Source of the DNA: NAT127 sp041655035 | GTDB lineage: Bacteria > Pseudomonadota > Gammaproteobacteria > Pseudomonadales > Porticoccaceae | Direction of reading: 5' to 3' | Length of the DNA stretch: 11,569 nt | Assembly (NCBI GenBank): GCA_041655035.1 | Contig: JBAZCN010000113.1 | Span: forward strand, 1 to 11,569 | Shown: positions 6,692 to 11,569 of the stretch, piece by piece | Numbering within the stretch: the first letter of the stretch is position 1 | Layout: the number at the start of each line of letters is the position of its first letter | Translations under genes and position numbers: made by a program | Notes under the pieces: model-generated | What the model saw: the letters and a program-made list of their open reading frames with translations, nothing else | The model's database searches: none | Told to the model about the DNA's origin: nothing

Positions 6692-9600
6692 ATGACCATA
6701 CGTGTCGCGATCCACCATAAAACCTGCTATTGCTACGATCGCCCGGTGACCGTGTCACCTCACGTGTTGCGCCTGCGGCCGGCGCCCCATTCGCGCACGC
6801 CGATCCACAGCTACAGCCTGAAGATCACGCCGGCAAAGCACTTCATCAACTGGCAGCAAGATCCGTTCGGCAATTACCAGGCGCGCCTGGTGTTTCCCGA
6901 GAAAGCCCGGGAGTTGTCGTTCGAGGTCGAAGTCATCGCCGATATGACGGTGTTCAACCCGTTCGATTTTTTCGTCGAAGACTACGCCGCAGATTACCCG
7001 TTCGAATACGATCCCCAGTTGCGCAAGGAGCTGGTGCCCTACCTGGTAACGGAAAAGGGCGGCCCACTGTTCGATGCCTGGGTGCGCTCGGTCGCCGGCA
7101 CGACGATGGCGATCATCGACTTCCTGGTGATGGTCAATCAGCGCCTGCAACAAGAGACCGAGTATGCGCTGCGCTTCGAAGCCGGCGTGCAGGCCCCGGA
7201 GGAGACCCTGAAACTGCGCAAGGGTTCCTGCCGCGACAGCGGCTGGCTGCTGGTGCAGATACTGCGCCACCTGGGGCTGGCGGCGCGCTTTGCTTCCGGC
7301 TATCTGGTGCAGCTGACCTCCGACCTCCCGTCACTGGATGGCCCTTCCGGACCGGAGCAGGACTTCACCGACCTTCACGCCTGGTGCGAGGTCTATATCC
7401 CCGGAGCAGGCTGGATCGGCCTCGATCCCACCTCCGGGCTGTTTGCCGGCGAAGGCCATATCCCCCTGGCGTGCACGCCCGACCCGGTATCGGCGGCGCC
7501 CATTACCGGCGCCACCGACGAATGCGAGGTCACCTTCAGCTACAGCAATGAAGTGACCCGTATCCACGAGGATCCCCGCGTCACCCGGCCCTACAGTGAC
7601 GATCAATGGCAATGCATCGACGCCCTGGGCGGCGCCGTCGATGCCCAGTTTTGCGACGACGACATTCGCCTGACCATGGGCGGCGAGCCGACCTTCGTGT
7701 CCATCGATGACATGGATGCCGACCAGTGGAATACCGACGCCCTTGGCGAGCACAAGTTGATGCTGGCCCGGAACCTGCTGCTGAGGCTGCGGGATCGCTT
7801 CGCACCCCATGGGCTGCTTCACTACGGACAGGGCAAGTGGTATCCCGGCGAGGAACTTCCGCGCTGGGCGCTCGGTTGTTTCTGGCGGACCGACGGCCTG
7901 CCGCTGTGGCGCGATCCGGCCCTGCTCGCCCGGATCGACACGGATTACGGCTTCGGCATTGCCGATGCCGAGCAATTGATCCATGCTCTCGGTCGACTGG
8001 CGGGGATCGCTCCCGAGTATGTCAATCCCGCCTTCGAGGATACCCTTTACTACCTGTGGCGGGAGCGCAGCCTGCCCGCCGGCGTCGATCCGCTCCGGGC
8101 CAGCGCCGAGGACGGTGTGGAGCGGATGCGTCTCGCCCGGGTGTTGGCCCAGGGACTCGATACACCTACCGGCTATGTGCTGCCCCTCGGCTGGGACGAC
8201 CTCGCGTCGGGCTGGTACAGCACCCCCTGGAAAATGACGGCGGGGCAGGTGGTACTGATTCCCGGCGACTCCCCCATGGGCCTGCGTCTGCCGCTGGAGT
8301 CGTTGCCGGCGGTGGACGAGGAGGAGGCCGAGCCCCCGAGGGATCCCTTCGCTCCCCGCCAGCCGCTGCAGCCGGCGACGCCGACGCCGGACGTCTCGGC
8401 GGCCTGGGAGCGAACGGCCGCCCAGCCGGCCGTCGCCGGATCTCCGGTTGCGGTTGCCGGTATCCGCGCAGGCAAACCGGGGACCGACCCCGCGGGCCAG
8501 GTGTTGCGCACCGCGCTTTGTGTCCAGCCCCGCGAGGGCCGGCTCCATGTATTCCTGCCCCCCCTCGAGCATCTGGAGCACTACGTCAACCTGGTCGACC
8601 TGGTGGAGCGCGCCGCCGGGACCCTCGACCTGCCGGTGGTGATCGAAGGCTACGAACCGCCCCGGGACAGCCGCCTGCAAAAGCTGCTGGTGACGCCCGA
8701 CCCGGGGGTCATCGAGGTCAATATCCATCCCGCCGCCAGTTGGCGGGATCTGGTGGACAACACCACCATCCTCTATGAAGAAGCGCGCCTGTCCCGTCTC
8801 GGCACCGAGAAGTTCCTGCTCGATGGCCGCCACACCGGCACCGGCGGCGGTAACCACGTGACCCTCGGCGGCGCCACGCCGGTGGACAGTCCGCTGCTGC
8901 GCCGCCCCGACCTGCTGCGCAGCCTGGTCACCTACTGGCAGCACCATCCGGGGCTGTCCTACCTGTTCTCCGGGATGTTCATCGGCCCCACCAGCCAGGC
9001 GCCGCGGGTGGACGAGGGCCGGCAGGAAATGCTCTACGAGCTGGAAGTGGCCTTTCAGCAGATCCCTGCGGGCGTGGTCGACCAGCCGTGGCTGGTCGAC
9101 CGGCTGATGCGCAACCTGCTGGTCGATATCACCGGCAACACCCATCGCGCGGAATTCTGCATCGACAAGCTGTATTCCCCGGGCACTCCCACCGGTCGCC
9201 AGGGCATCGTCGAATTCCGCGGTTTCGAGATGCCGCCCCACCCGCGCATGGCGCTGGTCCAGGTGTTGCTGTTGCGCTGCCTGGTGGCGCGATTCTGGCG
9301 AGCGCCTTACCACCAACCCCTGGTGCGCTGGGGGACATCGCTTCACGATCGCTTCATGCTGCCCCACTATGTGTGGCGGGACATCGAGGACGTGGTCGCC
9401 GATCTCAACCGCCATGGCTATCCTTTCCAACTGGAGTGGCTGCTGCCGTTCGAGGAGTTCCGCTTCCCTCACTATGGCCGCCTGGACCTCGGCGACATCC
9501 GGCTCGAACTGCGCTGGGCGATCGAGCCCTGGCATGTGCTGGGTGAGGAGGTATCGAGTTTCGGCACCGCCCGCTACGTGGATTCCTCCGTGGAGCGCCT

Positions 9601-10009
9601 GCAGGTGCGCGCCGAGGGCCTGACCGATGGCCGCTATGTGGTGACCTGCAACGGCCGCCGGGTGCCGCTGAGTAGTACCGGCCGCCGCGGCGAGTACGTG
9701 GCGGGGGTGCGCTACCGCGCCTGGCAGCCGCCGTCGGCGCTGCACCCCACCATCGCTATCCACGCACCCCTGGTGTTCGACGTCATCGATACCTGGAACG
9801 GCCGCGCCATCGGCGGTTGCACTTACCATGTCACCCATGCCGGGGGGCGCAATTACCAGGCTCTGCCGGTCAACGCCTTTGAGGCGGAGGCGCGACGGAT
9901 CAGCCGTTTCGCCGCCCACGGCCACACCCCGGGGCCGCTGGCTCCGCCGCGGGAGGAGCCGCTCGACGAGTACCCCCACACCCTCGATCTGCGCCGCCAG
10001 CCGGACTGA
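6692..10009 (+). CDS. transglutaminase-like protein fused to DUF2126 (putative COOH-NH2 ligase) region
   Basis: 1105 residues from the ATG at 6692. The N-terminus MTIRVAIHHKTCYCYDRPV is that of bacterial transglutaminase-like proteins; the ATG at 6623 would add 23 unconserved residues encoded by a hairpin. The N-terminal beta domain is followed by the papain-like core with an intact triad: C180 (KGSCRDSGW), H229 (DLHAWCEVY) and D245 (GLDPTSG). From about 315 to 1095 is DUF2126, with GGEPTFVS (330-337), WRTDGLPLWRDP, GTGGGNHVTLGG (716-727) and FIGPTSQAPRVDEGR. A Pro/Ala-rich stretch, about 541-602, interrupts the region. Length is normal for this fusion. Comparative genomics has grouped DUF2126 with amide-forming ligases, while the transglutaminase part could act as a peptidase or acyl transferase. 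There is no signal peptide, so it is probably cytoplasmic. Substrate and product are unknown. It is the third gene of the unit. Confidence 0.92.
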   Translation: MTIRVAIHHKTCYCYDRPVTVSPHVLRLRPAPHSRTPIHSYSLKITPAKHFINWQQDPFGNYQARLVFPEKARELSFEVEVIADMTVFNPFDFFVEDYAADYPFEYDPQLRKELVPYLVTEKGGPLFDAWVRSVAGTTMAIIDFLVMVNQRLQQETEYALRFEAGVQAPEETLKLRKGSCRDSGWLLVQILRHLGLAARFASGYLVQLTSDLPSLDGPSGPEQDFTDLHAWCEVYIPGAGWIGLDPTSGLFAGEGHIPLACTPDPVSAAPITGATDECEVTFSYSNEVTRIHEDPRVTRPYSDDQWQCIDALGGAVDAQFCDDDIRLTMGGEPTFVSIDDMDADQWNTDALGEHKLMLARNLLLRLRDRFAPHGLLHYGQGKWYPGEELPRWALGCFWRTDGLPLWRDPALLARIDTDYGFGIADAEQLIHALGRLAGIAPEYVNPAFEDTLYYLWRERSLPAGVDPLRASAEDGVERMRLARVLAQGLDTPTGYVLPLGWDDLASGWYSTPWKMTAGQVVLIPGDSPMGLRLPLESLPAVDEEEAEPPRDPFAPRQPLQPATPTPDVSAAWERTAAQPAVAGSPVAVAGIRAGKPGTDPAGQVLRTALCVQPREGRLHVFLPPLEHLEHYVNLVDLVERAAGTLDLPVVIEGYEPPRDSRLQKLLVTPDPGVIEVNIHPAASWRDLVDNTTILYEEARLSRLGTEKFLLDGRHTGTGGGNHVTLGGATPVDSPLLRRPDLLRSLVTYWQHHPGLSYLFSGMFIGPTSQAPRVDEGRQEMLYELEVAFQQIPAGVVDQPWLVDRLMRNLLVDITGNTHRAEFCIDKLYSPGTPTGRQGIVEFRGFEMPPHPRMALVQVLLLRCLVARFWRAPYHQPLVRWGTSLHDRFMLPHYVWRDIEDVVADLNRHGYPFQLEWLLPFEEFRFPHYGRLDLGDIRLELRWAIEPWHVLGEEVSSFGTARYVDSSVERLQVRAEGLTDGRYVVTCNGRRVPLSSTGRRGEYVAGVRYRAWQPPSALHPTIAIHAPLVFDVIDTWNGRAIGGCTYHVTHAGGRNYQALPVNAFEAEARRISRFAAHGHTPGPLAPPREEPLDEYPHTLDLRRQPD
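9076..9101. repeat. 12-bp perfect inverted repeat inside the DUF2126 coding region
   Basis: GGTCGACCAGCC, then GT, then GGCTGGTCGACC. It encodes part of VVDQPWLVDRL, so the repeated VD codons and the D-Q / L-V codons explain part of it. In RNA it could fold as an 11-bp stem with a 4-nt loop. No function is evident. Confidence 0.6.
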
Positions 10010-10038
10010 TGCGGTACCGAGCCGAGGGCGTGCGAATG

Positions 10039-10047
10039 TGCTAGAAT
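10039..10047 (+). promoter_or_regulatory. extended -10 promoter of nadA
   Basis: TGCTAGAAT matches the extended -10 element (TGn followed by TAGAAT, one mismatch from TATAAT). The -35 position about 17 nt upstream is poor, as expected for extended -10 promoters. The predicted transcription start, near 10054, leaves a leader of about 27 nt before the nadA ATG. No terminator lies between the preceding gene and nadA, so read-through is also possible. Confidence 0.65.
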
Positions 10048-10080
10048 CGAGCGGTTTCATCCTCAGTTGTAGTCCTTACT

Positions 10081-11181
10081 ATGAGCCTTTTCAAACGCTT
10101 GCAACTTGCCGAGATCCCCCATTTCCATGAACTGGTCGAGCAGCATCTCGACCGGCTTCACGACGAGCCGCACTACAGTGCCGAGCAGGAAGCGGCCCAT
10201 GTCGAGTGCATCAAGGCCTTGCTGAAGGAAAAGGATGCGGTCATCGTCGCTCACTACTACACCGATCCCGCCATCCAGAAGCTGGCGGAAGAGACGGGCG
10301 GCATCGTCTCCGACTCCCTGGAGATGGCGCGCTTTGGCAAACAGCACCCGGCGTCGACACTGTTGGTGTGCGGTGTCAAGTTCATGGGCGAGACGGCGAA
10401 GATCCTTACCCCGCAAAAGCGCGTGCTGATGCCCACGCTGGAAGCCACCTGCTCCCTCGATATCGGCTGCCCCCCCGAGGAATTTTCCGCTTTCTGCGAC
10501 CAGCATCCCGACCGCACCGTGGTGGTCTACGCCAACACCTCGGCGGAAGTGAAAGCGCGCGCCGACTGGGTGGTGACGTCGAGTATCGCTCTCGATGTGG
10601 TGGATTACCTCGACAGCAGGGGAGAGAAGATCCTGTGGGCACCGGACAAGCACCTGGGCGGTTATGTGCAGAAGAAAACCGGCGCCGATATGCTGCTGTG
10701 GGACGGCAGTTGCATCGTTCACGAGGAGTTCAAGTTCCGCGGCCTCAAGGATATGAAGGCCCTGTACCCCGATGCGGCCATTCTGGTGCACCCGGAGTCG
10801 CCGGACGCCATCGTGGCCATGGCCGATGCAGTGGGTTCGACTTCGCAGCTGATCGAAGCGGCTCGCACCCTGCCGCACCGCCAGGTCATCGTCGCCACCG
10901 ATCAGGGCATTTTCTACAAGATGCAGCAGATGGCTCCGGACAAGGAGTTGATCATTGCCCCCACCGCCGGCAACGGGGCGACCTGCCGCAGCTGCGCCAA
11001 TTGTCCGTGGATGGCGATGAATCATCTCGAAAACATGATGCAAAGCCTGCAGTTCGGCGACAACGAAATCCACGTCGATCCCGAGACCGGCCGCCAGGCC
11101 ATGGTGTCGCTGCAACGGATGCTGGATTTCCGTGAGCAGCAACTGGCGGCCGGCGCCCCGGCGACCGTGGCGGGGGCTTGA
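10081..11181 (+). CDS. nadA: quinolinate synthase NadA
   Basis: 366 residues, cytoplasmic. It condenses iminoaspartate (from NadB) with dihydroxyacetone phosphate to give quinolinate, the second step of de novo NAD synthesis from aspartate. The [4Fe-4S] ligands are intact: C124 (EATCSLDIGC), C211 (DGSCIVHEE) and C308 of the CRSCANC motif (302-308), each exactly 11 residues later than E. coli C113, C200 and C297. Other family motifs are VAHYYTDPAIQKLAEETGG (56-74), SDSLEMARF (77-85), VCGVKFMGETAKIL (96-109) and HPES (237-240). The ATG at 10081 gives the expected N-terminus and length, but no clear Shine-Dalgarno sequence precedes it. nadB and nadC are not in the window, so NAD genes are dispersed here. 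The identification is secure. Confidence 0.98.
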   Translation: MSLFKRLQLAEIPHFHELVEQHLDRLHDEPHYSAEQEAAHVECIKALLKEKDAVIVAHYYTDPAIQKLAEETGGIVSDSLEMARFGKQHPASTLLVCGVKFMGETAKILTPQKRVLMPTLEATCSLDIGCPPEEFSAFCDQHPDRTVVVYANTSAEVKARADWVVTSSIALDVVDYLDSRGEKILWAPDKHLGGYVQKKTGADMLLWDGSCIVHEEFKFRGLKDMKALYPDAAILVHPESPDAIVAMADAVGSTSQLIEAARTLPHRQVIVATDQGIFYKMQQMAPDKELIIAPTAGNGATCRSCANCPWMAMNHLENMMQSLQFGDNEIHVDPETGRQAMVSLQRMLDFREQQLAAGAPATVAGA

Positions 11182-11224
11182 TCGGGCCCGAGTCGAGGAC
11201 TGGCGAAACCGGGGCGCAGCGCGA

Positions 11225-11239
11225 GCGCGGTGTCCGCGC
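11225..11239 (+). terminator. weak candidate terminator after nadA
   Basis: GCGCGG-TGT-CCGCGC, a 6-bp GC stem with a 3-nt loop 43 nt after the nadA stop. The following bases (CAATTCTGCTT) have few T, so intrinsic termination would be weak. Confidence 0.25.
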
Positions 11240-11298
11240 CAATTCTGCTTGACCAATCGCCGGGCACACCCCTCGGTTCGCGGAGAGTGTCGGCATCC

Positions 11299-11412
11299 CC
11301 GATCAGCTCCACCCGGTTGTCGCTGGCAGTGGTAGCGGACGCGCTGGTATCCGGCCAAACGCCGGGTCGCTGGACCCTGATCGGCGCCGCCACTATCCTC
11401 TCTCCCATAGGT
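11299..11412 (+). pseudogene. remnant of the C-terminal end of an EamA/DMT-family transporter
   Basis: In the frame starting at 11299 the translation begins PISSTRLSLAVVADALV and continues SGQTPGRWTLIGAATIL. This follows the pattern of the last two helices of EamA transporters: P-x-x-x-T-x-L-x-x-A, then a small-residue helix, G-E-x-P, then W-T-L-x-G-A-A-x-I. The usual glutamate of the G-E-x-P turn is Q here. The part upstream in this frame is not transporter-like, and after 11412 the frame turns into a G/P/R-rich tail with a stop at 11449-11451, so about 85% of a normal protein of roughly 300 residues is missing. It is read as a decayed fragment. The match is by eye over about 38 residues and could be chance. 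Confidence 0.4.
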
Positions 11413-11569
11413 ACGTCGCCCCCTGAGGCGGGTCGTGGCAGGCAAGGCTGAAAGCGCCGGGAAAGCCGTGTCACCGATACTGCACTGTACTGTTTGCGCC
11501 CTGCACGACGACATTCGTTGGGCATCCGTGGCGTTAGCATCCCCCTTCCGGACTCGCGTGCAATCCGGC

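Larger units (their letters stand above)
11182..11569. other. 388-nt stretch downstream of nadA without a convincing intact gene
   Basis: Open frames here look unlike proteins (rich in R, S, P and A), and no start has a good ribosome site. Contents noted: a perfect 10-bp palindrome TCGGGCCCGA right after the nadA stop (11182-11191), a short GC hairpin at 11225-11239, a transporter-like fragment at 11299-11412, and a small inverted repeat CCGGA/TCCGG close to the window end. A gene may begin just beyond the right edge. Confidence 0.6.

Noticed and set aside
5694..6758. 354-codon - strand open frame opposite the alpha-E gene
   Set aside because: Shadow frame; the alpha-E gene has family motifs along its full length.
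7331..10060. 909-codon open frame on the - strand opposite the DUF2126 gene
   Set aside because: Antisense shadow: high GC at third codon positions of the real gene removes stops in this frame. The translation is rich in G, A, V, H and Q, with no recognisable domain, while the + strand has clear family motifs.
10063..11514. 483-codon - strand open frame opposite nadA
   Set aside because: nadA on the + strand is unmistakable. The antisense product resembles no family and shows only codon-bias composition.
11022..11540. 172-codon - strand open frame across the region after nadA
   Set aside because: Arginine/proline/serine-rich translation without motif, overlapping the end of nadA and without a ribosome site.
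11515..11569. Integron attC-like features (GTTGGGC near 11520 and an inverted repeat near the window end)
   Set aside because: Only one core-like heptamer fits GTTRRRY. The paired partner and the internal L boxes are missing, and no cassette structure is present.

Overview
The window is high-GC, protein-dense chromosomal DNA. The quinolinate synthase, the codon usage and the gene set look like a gammaproteobacterium, possibly marine, but nothing here fixes the genus. No rRNA, tRNA, CRISPR array, insertion sequence or phage gene is visible.

Left part (1-2862, + strand): a two-subunit 2-oxoacid:acceptor (ferredoxin-type) oxidoreductase, korA (5' end outside the window) and korB 4 nt later. A 68-residue two-helix membrane protein follows directly. 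The run ends at a perfect 18-bp stem with an A-tract on one side and a T-tract on the other, which can stop transcription from both strands. Converging on it from the right is a secreted paraoxonase-like six-bladed propeller (2913-3980, - strand) that keeps the PON1-type calcium and histidine residues.

Middle part (4237-10009, + strand): a three-gene unit made of a circularly permuted ATP-grasp protein, an alpha-E protein, and a large protein with an N-terminal transglutaminase and a C-terminal DUF2126 (COOH-NH2 ligase-type) region. Comparative genomics has proposed that this gene combination makes or modifies peptides by ATP-dependent amide-bond formation, but the product is unknown. The first two genes overlap by one base (TGATG). 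The third is separated by 65 nt that hold a 14-bp hairpin. No Anbu protease, stand-alone small transglutaminase or precursor peptide is visible. This is the least understood system in the window.

Right part (10010-11569): nadA, quinolinate synthase of NAD biosynthesis, with its own extended -10 promoter (TGCTAGAAT) and all three cluster cysteines. After nadA, 388 nt hold no convincing intact gene. One + strand reading frame there resembles the C-terminal end of an EamA/DMT transporter and is probably a gene remnant.

The units appear functionally independent: central carbon metabolism, a periplasmic or secreted lactonase-like enzyme, peptide or amide-ligase chemistry, and NAD cofactor synthesis.
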